Translations under genes and position numbers: made by a program
Part shown: one piece after another, positions 38,674-46,806 of the stretch
Numbering within the stretch: position 1 is the stretch's first letter
How the letters are laid out: each line of letters starts with the position of its first letter
NCBI RefSeq assembly: GCF_019469165.1
Contig: NZ_CP048263.1
Span: forward strand, 806,001 to 870,000
Source: Gilliamella sp. ESL0443
Lineage (GTDB): Bacteria > Pseudomonadota > Gammaproteobacteria > Enterobacterales > Orbaceae
DNA: 64,000 bases
Direction: 5' to 3'
Notes under the pieces: model-generated
The model's database searches: none
Seen by the model: the letters and a program-made list of their open reading frames with translations, nothing else
What the model was told of the DNA's origin: nothing

Positions 38674-40226
38674 ATGTTCTATAATTTTCAACAGGCAACA
38701 GGCAACAGGCAACTTGGCCAACCTCTAATTTAAATTCGCTAAAGTTAAGCACTCAATCTTCTTTTTTCACAAAAGTTCATTTTTTCGCCAGAGTCAGCGA
38801 AATTTCCAAAATTTTCGCGCGATCCTTTTTAGGATCTTTTCAACGATCTTTTTATCAATTCAATTTATCGCAGCCGATCTTTTTTGGGGTGTTTTTTTTG
38901 ATCCCTTTTTCAAGTGATGCATTAACCTCTAAAACAACTAATATTATTCATGGCAGTGCGCCGTATTTAACCTTCGATGGAGGTCGTACACGCGTAGTTA
39001 ACACTGACGATTTACTAGGGATATCCTTATCAGATGGAACGCAATATACACCATCAACGAATACTTCATCCAAAACGCCAATAGAGTTACCTGATGTAGG
39101 TCAGAGTTTTGCTGATATTAATATGTTAGTGCCACCTAATACTGATTCAATAACATTGAGTAAGCTCATTGAATCCCCTTATAATTATTGGGGTGATGAT
39201 GATGGTGATGATGATATTACAGCTACGGGTAGTCTACATTTATCTATCGTGGATAGAAACAAACAAGCTGTATCACGTGACACGGTGTTAACGATTTGTA
39301 ATGCGCCTTATCAGGTTAAATTAAGCAGTACAAAAGGCACATTAACTACACGTTATGGCGTTCCTCAAAGTCGTACTTTTAGTGAAAGTAAAGTCACTTA
39401 TTATGTAAGCCCTAAGGCGGTACCGGTGGTCTGCTTTGCAAAACCTGAATTGGATGATGGTTTTGATGAATATGCCGGCCCAGCTTCGATATGGAACCCT
39501 AATAAAGGTTTCCTCCCTCAGTCTTTTGAGTCGTCATCTTATGGTTTAAATTTCCCTACAACCGGTGCTAATAATCTGTACTTTGATTTAAATATTCGTG
39601 GTATTAATGAGGCATTGTCCTGGGCACAGGTTTCGCATGGTGGTATTACCGCGACGATGACCAATTCCAAACGTACAAGCGTGCGCGTTACCTTAACCGG
39701 TCCTGTTGCCAGTTCATCCCAATGGGCATCTAATTCCCCTGGTAGTATTGCTATACCTACTTTACCTCAGACTTTCGAGTTAATTGGACGAGACAGTCAA
39801 GGTAATGAAGTCGTTAAGTATGGATTTGAGTTAAAACAGTGGTTCGTCAATCGAGGCACCAGCTATTACGATTATTCAAATACATTATCTTGGTGTAATA
39901 GCCTTGGTTATCGGATGCCTAAGGTTAAAGATTTAACTAATGCATCTTGTCAGGGGGCGGATTCTTCTCCCAATTTGTGTCAAGGGGTAGTTGGTGCGAC
40001 GCCTCCGTCACTGAATAATCATTATCAGCGTCGAATTGGTGCCGGGCTGTTTACGGAATGGGGCGATACGACCACTTACGCCAGCGCTAATTTCATCAAT
40101 CATTGGTACGGGACTAGTGACCTCTATGATAGTAGTAAACAATCTGTATTTTTTGTCGTGAGCGCTGTCGATGGCATGGTTGTTAATTCGAATGCTGGAG
40201 GCACAGGTATTTGTGTTTCACCTTAG
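38674..40226 (+). CDS. DUF823-like adhesion-domain surface protein, frame broken at a heptamer repeat (phase OFF)
   Basis: First of three paralogues. ATG 38674, with AGGA 9 nt upstream, starts MFYNFQQ, aligning with MHYNFKQ/MHYNFKH of the two genes downstream. After a (CAACAGG)3 tract (38689-38713) this frame stops at 38731. The rest of the homologous N-terminus (NLNSLKLSTQ, then IFFGVFFLIPFSSDA, signal core) continues in another frame, open from 38685 to the stop at 40226. 215 bases from ATG to codon 38889 equals 2 mod 3; 4 or 1 repeat copies would restore a 519- or 512-aa protein. The mature part has APYLTFDGGRTR, LIGRDSQGNEVVKYGFELKQ, WCNSLGYRMPKVKDLTNASC and terminal GICVSP, as in DUF823/invasin-type C-termini. 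A GTG at 38889 lacks a proper signal. Confidence 0.75.
38689..38713 (+). repeat. heptanucleotide tandem repeat (CAACAGG)3 plus CAAC
   Basis: Three perfect and one partial copy directly behind the start codon of the first DUF823-like gene. Because 7 is not a multiple of 3, copy-number change shifts the reading frame. The two downstream paralogues have only a single related ACAAAACAGG or none here. Confidence 0.95.
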
Positions 40227-40291
40227 TTACGTTAATGAGTAAGCATAGAAAAATATATAAATTAGAATATTAATCAGCAAGGATGCCAGCT

Positions 40292-40930
40292 ATGCATTAT
40301 AATTTCAAACATGGACAAAACAGGCCAATTTATCATTTAAATTCATTTAATTTAAGCATTCAACGCTTATTTTTCCATTTCAGTTTATTCATCCACGAAA
40401 ATTTAAGAACGCTTTGCCGCTCATTGCGAAGTGCTTTTCAATGCTTATTTCGTGGTTCCAAATTATCCCGGCAAATCTTTTTAGTGTTAATGGTGGTTAC
40501 TTTTCATCCTTTTCCTGGCCATGCGTTAACATCTAAAACATCAAATGTTGTTAATGGTAATGTTCCGTATTTAACATTTGATGGCGGTCGCACACGTGCA
40601 ATTAATACCGACGGTTTGCTAGGGATTACTTTATCAAATGGAATGAGATATACCCCGTCAACGAATAATTCATTAAATTTTCCAATTGTACTACCGATAG
40701 TAGGCCAAAGCTTTCATTTTCAGCGACGAATTAGTATCGGGCTATTTGCGGGATGGGGCGATGTGTCATCTGACTCCAATGTTAATTCCATCAATCATTG
40801 GTACGGGACTAGTGACCTCTATGATAGTAGTAAACAATCTGTATTTTTCATCGTGAGCGCTGTCGATAGCATTGTTGTTAATTGGAAAAGGACTAATGGT
40901 GGAGGCACAAGGCTTTGCGTTTCGTCTTAG
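40292..40930 (+). CDS. internally deleted DUF823-like surface protein
   Basis: 212-aa paralogue starting MHYNFKHGQNRPIYHLNSFN; AAGGA lies 8 nt before this ATG, and the earlier ATG at 40283 overlaps that site. A long basic N-region leads to signal core IFLVLMVVTFHPFPGHA. The first mature ~55 residues (LTSKTSNVVNGNVPYLTFDG to PIVGQSF) join directly to the last ~75 (HFQRRISIGLFAGWGD to RLCVSS). Compared with its neighbours about 260 central residues are missing, in frame. Its 3' end is nearly identical in DNA to that of the first gene, pointing to recent recombination. Either a minimal functional form or a deletion derivative. Confidence 0.75.
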   Translation: MHYNFKHGQNRPIYHLNSFNLSIQRLFFHFSLFIHENLRTLCRSLRSAFQCLFRGSKLSRQIFLVLMVVTFHPFPGHALTSKTSNVVNGNVPYLTFDGGRTRAINTDGLLGITLSNGMRYTPSTNNSLNFPIVLPIVGQSFHFQRRISIGLFAGWGDVSSDSNVNSINHWYGTSDLYDSSKQSVFFIVSAVDSIVVNWKRTNGGGTRLCVSS

Positions 40931-41036
40931 TTTTTATTGCTTCTTTTCTTTTTATACATAAATGTTAATGAGTTAGTGTGAAAATATATATAAATCATGA
41001 TATTAATCATAATATTAATTAGCAAGGATGCCAGCT

Positions 41037-42494
41037 ATGCATTATAATTTCAAACAAAAACAGCACAGGTCAATTTATCATTTAAATTCATTTAATTTTA
41101 GCATTCAACGCTTATTTCGTGGTTTCAAATTATCCCTGCAAATCTTTTGTGGGTTGAGCATTTTGATCTCTTTTTCAAGCAATGCATTGATCGCTAAAAC
41201 CCAAAATGAAATTAATGGTCATGCACCATATTTAACTTTCGACGGAGGTCAAACTGAGGCGGTTGACGCTAGTGATCTGCTCTGGATTACTTTATCCAAT
41301 GGTGTTAAATACACGCCTTCAACTAATATCTCATCCCCTTCTGTACCAATCGTGTTGCCTGTTGAAGGGCAAAGTTTTGCGGATATTAACATGTTGGTTC
41401 CAACTAACAATAGCGGTAATTACTTCGATATTGAAGGTCTTATTGGTTCATCTTATGATTATTTTTATTTTAAGGATAATGATGGAGATGAAGTCAAGGG
41501 TATTAGAGGAAGTATATGGTTATCTCTCTTTGATAGAAAGGGTGCTTATTTATCGCGCAATACAGTGCTAAATGTTTGTGATGCACCTTATAAGATTACG
41601 TTAAGTAGTTATAATATCCAATTGTATACTCGTTATGGTATTCCTAATAAAAGTAAAATTTATAGTGATAGTAGTGTGAATTATTACATTAGTCCTAAGT
41701 CTCCGCCTGTGGTTTGTTTGGTGAGCCCTCAAACGACTTTCGATGTAGTATCAACTGCTGCTCCCGATACGATGTGGATCTCAGGCAAAGGTTTTCTTCC
41801 TCAGTCAACTGATCCATCACGTTATGGTTTAAACTTTCCTACCACTGGTATGAACAATATCTACTTTGACTTAATTATTAATGGAGTTTATCAGGCGTTG
41901 TCCTGGTCTCCTGTTTCTCAGGGTGGTATCACTGCAACTATGAGCAATTCTACAGCCAACAGTGTACACGTTACTTTAACTGGTCCTTTTGCAACTGAAT
42001 CCCAAAAAAACTCAACCAAGCCTGGTCGTATTCTCACACCTTCTTTGCCTCAGACCTTCGAGTTAGTTGGAAGAGATAGTAGAGGTAATGCAGTCCTTAA
42101 ATATGGATTTACGTTAAAGCAGTGGTTCATCCATCGTAATAATAAAGATTACACTTATCCTAAAAGTTTATCTTGGTGTAATCGTATTGGTTATCGGCTT
42201 GCAAAAGTAAAAGATTTAACAAATGCAACTCGTCCAGATCGTCCAGGTGTATACATACCTAGTGCTACACCTCATTCACCTTATAGGGGGTACATGCGTC
42301 ATATTGGTGGTGGCTTTCTCGCGGAGTGGGGCGATGTGCATCATTACATAGGAATTGACACATTCGACAGCTATGATTTGTGGACTAGCGATCGGTATGG
42401 TAACGAACAGTTTATCGTGCGTACACTTAGTGGTGAAGTTGATTGGATAGGTCAAACGGGTTACCCAATCTATGGGCTTTGCGTCTCCCATTAG
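41037..42494 (+). CDS. DUF823-like adhesion-domain surface protein (intact)
   Basis: 485-aa paralogue in an uninterrupted frame from MHYNFKQKQHRSIYHLNSFN (AAGGA 8 nt upstream). An unusually long basic N-region of about 30 residues precedes the signal core LQIFCGLSILISFSSNA, reminiscent of extended signal peptides. Mature part: APYLTFDGGQTEAVDASDLL, ADINMLVPTNNSG, beta-rich middle, FELVGRDSRGNAVLKYGFTL, WCNRIGYRLAKVKDLTNA, and a C-terminal lectin-like segment ending YGLCVSH. Relatives occur as C-terminal parts of intimin/invasin-type proteins; here there is no barrel or other anchor. Function as a surface or secreted adhesin is inferred. Confidence 0.78.
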   Translation: MHYNFKQKQHRSIYHLNSFNFSIQRLFRGFKLSLQIFCGLSILISFSSNALIAKTQNEINGHAPYLTFDGGQTEAVDASDLLWITLSNGVKYTPSTNISSPSVPIVLPVEGQSFADINMLVPTNNSGNYFDIEGLIGSSYDYFYFKDNDGDEVKGIRGSIWLSLFDRKGAYLSRNTVLNVCDAPYKITLSSYNIQLYTRYGIPNKSKIYSDSSVNYYISPKSPPVVCLVSPQTTFDVVSTAAPDTMWISGKGFLPQSTDPSRYGLNFPTTGMNNIYFDLIINGVYQALSWSPVSQGGITATMSNSTANSVHVTLTGPFATESQKNSTKPGRILTPSLPQTFELVGRDSRGNAVLKYGFTLKQWFIHRNNKDYTYPKSLSWCNRIGYRLAKVKDLTNATRPDRPGVYIPSATPHSPYRGYMRHIGGGFLAEWGDVHHYIGIDTFDSYDLWTSDRYGNEQFIVRTLSGEVDWIGQTGYPIYGLCVSH

Positions 42495-42585
42495 TTCTTA
42501 TTTCTTCGTGCTTAATCCTTAGGCCTAGGATTGGAGTATTAAGTTATTAAAAGTAAGCTAATAATCAACGTTGCTGAGCCATAAA

Positions 42586-42684
42586 AAGCGATTTTGTGGC
42601 TTAGCGACGCTACAATTACCCGCCTAGGCGGGTTTATTTTTGCGGTGTTTTATCGTAAAAAAAGTTGAGGAGCGGGGTTTTTGA
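42586..42684 (+). repeat. ~98-bp direct repeat, right copy, including the array terminator
   Basis: Right-hand counterpart of 38257-38354. It holds the ACCCGCCTAGGCGGGT hairpin followed by TTTATTTTT (42617-42641), which should end transcription from the third DUF823-like gene, and finishes with GTTGAGGAGCGGGGTTTTT. Confidence 0.8.
42617..42641 (+). terminator. Rho-independent terminator of the DUF823-like array
   Basis: ACCCGC/GCGGGT stem closed by CTAG, with TTTATTTTT after it; about 125 bases past the last array stop. Confidence 0.75.
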
Positions 42685-42694
42685 AACCTTGATA

Positions 42695-43744
42695 TTATTC
42701 GGCAAATTTATTTTTATGATCATAACGATTGTAATGAATATCATCACTAATTAAATAATTATAGATATCATCAACTATCTCTATGCCATTTTTTAAGTAA
42801 TCGGCTTCACGTTTTTTGCTTCTTTCGCCTGGAAAGAAGATTTCACTATTGCCTTTGGCTGGTTTGGTTTGTTTTAGTTGGTCAAGCATAGCTGACATGG
42901 TTTGTTTAAAGATTTCGAGTCCAACAAAGTATTGTGGGTTGATTACAATATGCAGATGACCAAGGTTGCGCCCTTGGGATAGATCCGCATACATTGATGA
43001 AACGTTTTTACCAAATGGTAAGCCAAGTAATATGCCTGAAAGTACATCGACCATCATCATTAGACCATAACCTTTGGCGTCGGCTATTGGTAGTAGGGCG
43101 TTTACTTTGTGGGGATCGGTTGTTGGTTCACCATGTTCATCAACCGCCCATGTTGGTGGAATGGAGGCGCCTTTTGATCTGGCGTATAAGACTTTTCCCC
43201 AAGCTTGGACAGTGGTTGCCATGTCAAATGAGACAATCCTTTCGTCGTTCGTTGGTGCTGCAAATGCGATTGGGTTGGTTCCAAAAAATTCTTCCGCGCC
43301 ACCATATGGAACAGCCATTGGGTCAGATTGGCACATGGATATGGCGACTAAGTTTTGTTTAGCTGCCATTTCGGTAAAGTAACAAAGCGAGCCACTATGT
43401 GACATTCGACGAATTCCGACTACGGCAACGCCATTTTTCTTCGCCATTTCTATGGCTTTGTCCATACCAACTTTAGCGGCAACTAATCCGCATCCGTTAT
43501 CAAAATCTAATATTGCTGATGATGAACCGGTTTCTTTATAGGTGACATTGGGGGAGTGAGTCATGCCTCCTTTTGCAATGCGTTCAGCATAATATTCAAC
43601 GCGTACAGCGCCATGCGAGTGGATGCCTCGTGCATCGGCAAATGCAAGCGTATCGGCAGCAATATCGGCGTGCTCTTGAGTTAATCCAGCTTTATGTAGT
43701 TTTTTGGCAATTAAGTTGTGTAGTGTTTGTCTGTCTAGTCTCAT
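42695..43744 (-). CDS. allD: ureidoglycolate dehydrogenase (NAD+)
   Basis: Oxidises (S)-ureidoglycolate to oxalurate. The 349-aa protein belongs to the Ldh2/malate-lactate family: HSHGAVRVEYYAERIAKGGM, VGIRRMSHSGSLCYFTEMAA, TNPIAFAAPTNDERIVSFDM and a C-terminal FPGERSKKREADYLKNGIEI, matching E. coli AllD (349 aa). AGGAG precedes the ATG. It is last of a minus-strand run allC-MFS-allE-carbamate kinase-allD. Confidence 0.95.
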   Translation of the reverse strand: MRLDRQTLHNLIAKKLHKAGLTQEHADIAADTLAFADARGIHSHGAVRVEYYAERIAKGGMTHSPNVTYKETGSSSAILDFDNGCGLVAAKVGMDKAIEMAKKNGVAVVGIRRMSHSGSLCYFTEMAAKQNLVAISMCQSDPMAVPYGGAEEFFGTNPIAFAAPTNDERIVSFDMATTVQAWGKVLYARSKGASIPPTWAVDEHGEPTTDPHKVNALLPIADAKGYGLMMMVDVLSGILLGLPFGKNVSSMYADLSQGRNLGHLHIVINPQYFVGLEIFKQTMSAMLDQLKQTKPAKGNSEIFFPGERSKKREADYLKNGIEIVDDIYNYLISDDIHYNRYDHKNKFAE

Positions 43745-43767
43745 TTTATCACTCCTATCTATAGTCG

Positions 43768-44664
43768 CTATTTGGTGATGATAGTGCCTTTTGTTTGTGC
43801 TAATAGCGCTTCGATATCTGTTAAGTTGCCTATATAGGCGGTATTGCCAGTTTGTTCGACAAATTCAATAACGGATTTGATTTTTGGTCCCATAGCACCA
43901 TCATCGATTGCCATTGGTTGTATTCGTTTGGTATCAACCTTGCCTAGAGCGGTTTGCTCAGGTGTGCCCCAGTTTTCATATACGGCGTCAGTGTCGGTTA
44001 ATATCATTAAGTGGTCAGCCTTTAGTTCGATTGCCAGTTGGGCGGCGCTATGATCTTTGTCGATAACCGCCTCGATACCTTTATAACCCGATTTGTCTTT
44101 TATTACGGGAATTCCACCCCCACCATTGCAGATGACGATGGTATCTTGGTTAATTAGCTCTTTGATGGTATTAAGTTCGATAATTTTTTTTGGTTTTGGG
44201 GATGGAACAACGCGTCTTAGGTATTTGCCATCTTGTTTAAATTGCCAACCATATTGGGCTTGTAGTTTTTGTTGTTCTTCAGGTTGATATACCGGACCTA
44301 TAAATTTGGTTGGATCTTTGAATGATGGGTCGTTGCTGTCAACTTCGACTTGTGTTAATACGCAGGTAACTTGGTTGACATATTGCTGTAAGCTTCGCTG
44401 TATCATATACCCTAACATGCCTTGTGTTTGAGCAACAAGGACATCGAGCGGGTAGGCGGGTACGCTTGGGTAGCTGGCATTTTGTAGAGCAAGTAATCCA
44501 ACTTGTGGTCCATTGCCGTGAACAATAACAAGTCGATATTTATTGGCTAATTTGGCAATAAATTGGGTCGTGCTGTTGATGTTTTGGTATTGGTTGTCAA
44601 TAGAGAGTAATTCATTTCGTTTTGAAATCGCATTACCACCTAATGCAATAACTATTAGTTCCAT
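43768..44664 (-). CDS. arcC: carbamate kinase (catabolic, AllK/YbcF type)
   Basis: Converts carbamoyl phosphate and ADP to ATP, ammonia and CO2. The 298-aa amino-acid-kinase-fold protein begins MELIVIALGGNAISKRNELL, with VIVHGNGPQVGLLALQ, PLDVLVAQTQGMLGYMIQRS, ICNGGGGIPVI and the nucleotide-site LTDTDAVYENWGTP. ATG 44664 is chosen: AAAGGA lies 6 nt upstream and length matches the family; in-frame codons upstream of it are not conserved. Position among allantoate genes identifies it as the energy-recovering last step (E. coli YbcF, also called AllK). Confidence 0.95.
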   Translation of the reverse strand: MELIVIALGGNAISKRNELLSIDNQYQNINSTTQFIAKLANKYRLVIVHGNGPQVGLLALQNASYPSVPAYPLDVLVAQTQGMLGYMIQRSLQQYVNQVTCVLTQVEVDSNDPSFKDPTKFIGPVYQPEEQQKLQAQYGWQFKQDGKYLRRVVPSPKPKKIIELNTIKELINQDTIVICNGGGGIPVIKDKSGYKGIEAVIDKDHSAAQLAIELKADHLMILTDTDAVYENWGTPEQTALGKVDTKRIQPMAIDDGAMGPKIKSVIEFVEQTGNTAYIGNLTDIEALLAQTKGTIITK

Positions 44665-44684
44665 ACGGTGTCCTTTATTTTTGT

Positions 44685-45464
44685 TTAGATGTCCACATCC
44701 CGATGACAATCTTTTGAGTAGATATAACTCAGTGGTTGTTGGCCAACAGCGTAACACGCTTGTAGCGCATAGGCTCCCATAAAGATGTAGTCGTCTTTTT
44801 TAACCGGTATCCACTGGTTATCAAGTAGGTACATACCTTCACCACTAAGTAAGTAGGCGCCATGTTCTTGTACATGGGTTTCGATATAGCCATGACTTGC
44901 ACCCGGTAGGAAGGTAAGAATATGGAAGTTCATATCAAAACCGAGTTCTTTGGGGAGAAGGTCTTGAATAAATACGTTATCCATATTTTCATAATTCATG
45001 CGTTCTAGTTGTTGAATATGATTAGCAATCACACGTGTTTGATAACCGGAAATAGGGTTGTAGCGACGTTTGTACAGGAATAAGCGTGATGAAGCGGTCA
45101 TATTTTGTAAATAGAGTTTAACCCCAGCGGGGCAGTAGATGTAGCCACCAGTTTGTAAACGGTGTGATTGGTCATTGGCTTTTGCGTTGACGTCACCTTC
45201 TATCACATAGGCAAATACTTCAATATCATCATCCCCAAATCCTTGTAAGTTTTGACCACCTTGGTGCATGGTGACAAGGTAATCGACAAAGGATGCCCCC
45301 AGTTTAGGTGTGGCTAAGATGGTGATGTCACAATTTTCAAAACCGGGAATGATATTTTTAACTAAGCCATCAGGCGGTATTAAGGCAAAATTATGACGTT
45401 TGATTATCGCGCGGGACGCTAATAGGTCTTTTGGGTAGCCGATGTTGTTATTGATATATCCCAT
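44685..45464 (-). CDS. allE: (S)-ureidoglycine aminohydrolase
   Basis: Mn-dependent bicupin that releases ammonia from (S)-ureidoglycine to give ureidoglycolate. The 259-aa protein begins MGYINNNIGYPKDLLASRAI and has cupin motifs in ALIPPDGLVKNIIPGFENCD, FAYVIEGDVNAKA, then the second cupin LPGASHGYIETHVQEHGAYL and LLSGEGMYLLDNQW, similar to E. coli YlbA/AllE (261 aa). Between carbamate kinase and an MFS carrier in the catabolic run. Confidence 0.94.
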   Translation of the reverse strand: MGYINNNIGYPKDLLASRAIIKRHNFALIPPDGLVKNIIPGFENCDITILATPKLGASFVDYLVTMHQGGQNLQGFGDDDIEVFAYVIEGDVNAKANDQSHRLQTGGYIYCPAGVKLYLQNMTASSRLFLYKRRYNPISGYQTRVIANHIQQLERMNYENMDNVFIQDLLPKELGFDMNFHILTFLPGASHGYIETHVQEHGAYLLSGEGMYLLDNQWIPVKKDDYIFMGAYALQACYAVGQQPLSYIYSKDCHRDVDI

Positions 45465-45573
45465 AATGATCTCCTTGGAACATATGCTTTAGATTTAGGC
45501 AAGGTTTGCCGTGAGTACTACTTTTTTCGACTATTTATCAAATATCGATAAATAGTCGATGCTTTTGCGTGAA

Positions 45574-46794
45574 TCAGTTGGTTATGTGTTTACGCAAATT
45601 AATTAAAAAGAATAATGCTGTTGCAATAACTAAGATTGCAATAGCCACATAGAACCCCGTAATTTTGGTTCCTGTTATATCCGCTAATAATCCAGTTAAT
45701 GGTGGTGCTATCACTGATGAGCTCATGCCAAAGAAGTTAAATACACCAAATGCTGTGCCGTAACTGCTTTTTGGGGCAATTTCAGCCACGTGAGATATTA
45801 GAATCGGTTCAACAACAAACTTGCCAAATAATCCATAGAGGATTAATCCCATCAGTAATAAGGTGATGGTGGATGATTGGACTGCCATAAATAGTGTTCC
45901 GGCTGAAAGCAGTTCTAATACGATAATAAAGAATAGTCGTTTAGCACGAAATTTATCCGAGATTTTACTGATGACAAGTGCGCCAGGAATAGCGGCGAAT
46001 GCGACTAAAGATGATGCAGAGCCAATGCTTCCGCCAGTAAAGCCTCGTTCAGTTTCAAGAAAGTTGGGTAACCAGCTTACCACCATGTAATAGCCATAGC
46101 ATGTTGCAAAGTACATTATGTAACAAGCAACCATTGGGCTACTAAAGAAGTTATGTTTTTCTTTCGGCGCCGTTTCCGTTTTCTGTTTTTGGGTGATAAC
46201 GCTTTTAATCGATGGCTCTTTAATGATAATTGCAAATCCAGCAATTAAGCAGAGTGTTAGAGCCGCAATAATATAGAGCATATATTGCCATGGCATATCC
46301 AACGCTTTAACTAGGAAGCTAGTGGATAATAAGCAAACACCCATACCTAACGCCGCGCCAGTATTGATAATGGCAGAGGCGAAGCTACGATTTTCAGCTG
46401 GAATATTTTCGGCTGATAGTGACCAAGCCGAACCATAGTAAGAACCACAACCAAGACCCGCCAGTAAGCTACCAATATAGATCATCATCATTGAGTGTGC
46501 ATTACCAATCATGATAGCGGCAATGGTAAAGAGTATGAAGCCAGGAATCACCACGGCTTTTTTACCATATTTGTCAACTAAGATCCCAGCTGGAATTTGC
46601 ATTAAGGTGTAGGAAAAAAAGTAACAGCTAGCAATTAAGCCCAGTTCAGTATTTGATTGAGGTCCTACAGTTTGTTGAATTTCAGGAAAAATCGCTGCTA
46701 ATACGGGGCGATAAATCCACATCACTAACCAACCGAGGAATAATAAAGCGACGATTTTATGCCAGTACTGTATGCCACCTTTTTTTTCTGTCAT
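45574..46794 (-). CDS. MFS transporter, probable allantoate/ureide carrier
   Basis: 406-aa major facilitator with about 12 hydrophobic helices. The loop 2-3 signature is GILVDKYGKKAVVIPG; helix 4-5 region GLGCGSYYGSAWSLSAENIP and RSFASAIINTGAALGMGVCL are typical of the MFS. A long cytoplasmic loop (KEPSIKSVITQKQKTETAPK) divides the halves. Substrate is inferred only from its place between allC and allE; no permease of the allantoin NCS1 type is seen. Confidence 0.85.
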   Translation of the reverse strand: MTEKKGGIQYWHKIVALLFLGWLVMWIYRPVLAAIFPEIQQTVGPQSNTELGLIASCYFFSYTLMQIPAGILVDKYGKKAVVIPGFILFTIAAIMIGNAHSMMMIYIGSLLAGLGCGSYYGSAWSLSAENIPAENRSFASAIINTGAALGMGVCLLSTSFLVKALDMPWQYMLYIIAALTLCLIAGFAIIIKEPSIKSVITQKQKTETAPKEKHNFFSSPMVACYIMYFATCYGYYMVVSWLPNFLETERGFTGGSIGSASSLVAFAAIPGALVISKISDKFRAKRLFFIIVLELLSAGTLFMAVQSSTITLLLMGLILYGLFGKFVVEPILISHVAEIAPKSSYGTAFGVFNFFGMSSSVIAPPLTGLLADITGTKITGFYVAIAILVIATALFFLINLRKHITN

Positions 46795-46806
46795 TTTAAT
46801 TCCTTA

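Noticed and set aside
38656-38685. TTGACA-N18-TATAAT as the promoter of the first DUF823-like gene
   Set aside because: It straddles ATG 38674, which is homologous to the start codons of the two paralogues, and the TATAAT is inside conserved codons (TAT AAT of MFYNF). Transcription from it would begin after the start codon, so it may be fortuitous; left only as a note.
38889-40226. GTG 38889 as the true start of the first DUF823-like gene
   Set aside because: It would begin within the signal-peptide core (MFFLIPFSSDA), losing the basic N-region conserved in the paralogues, and has no ribosome site.
42994-43382. Two overlapping plus-strand frames of over 100 codons opposite allD
   Set aside because: Shadows of the conserved allD coding strand; no ribosome site and no recognisable protein.
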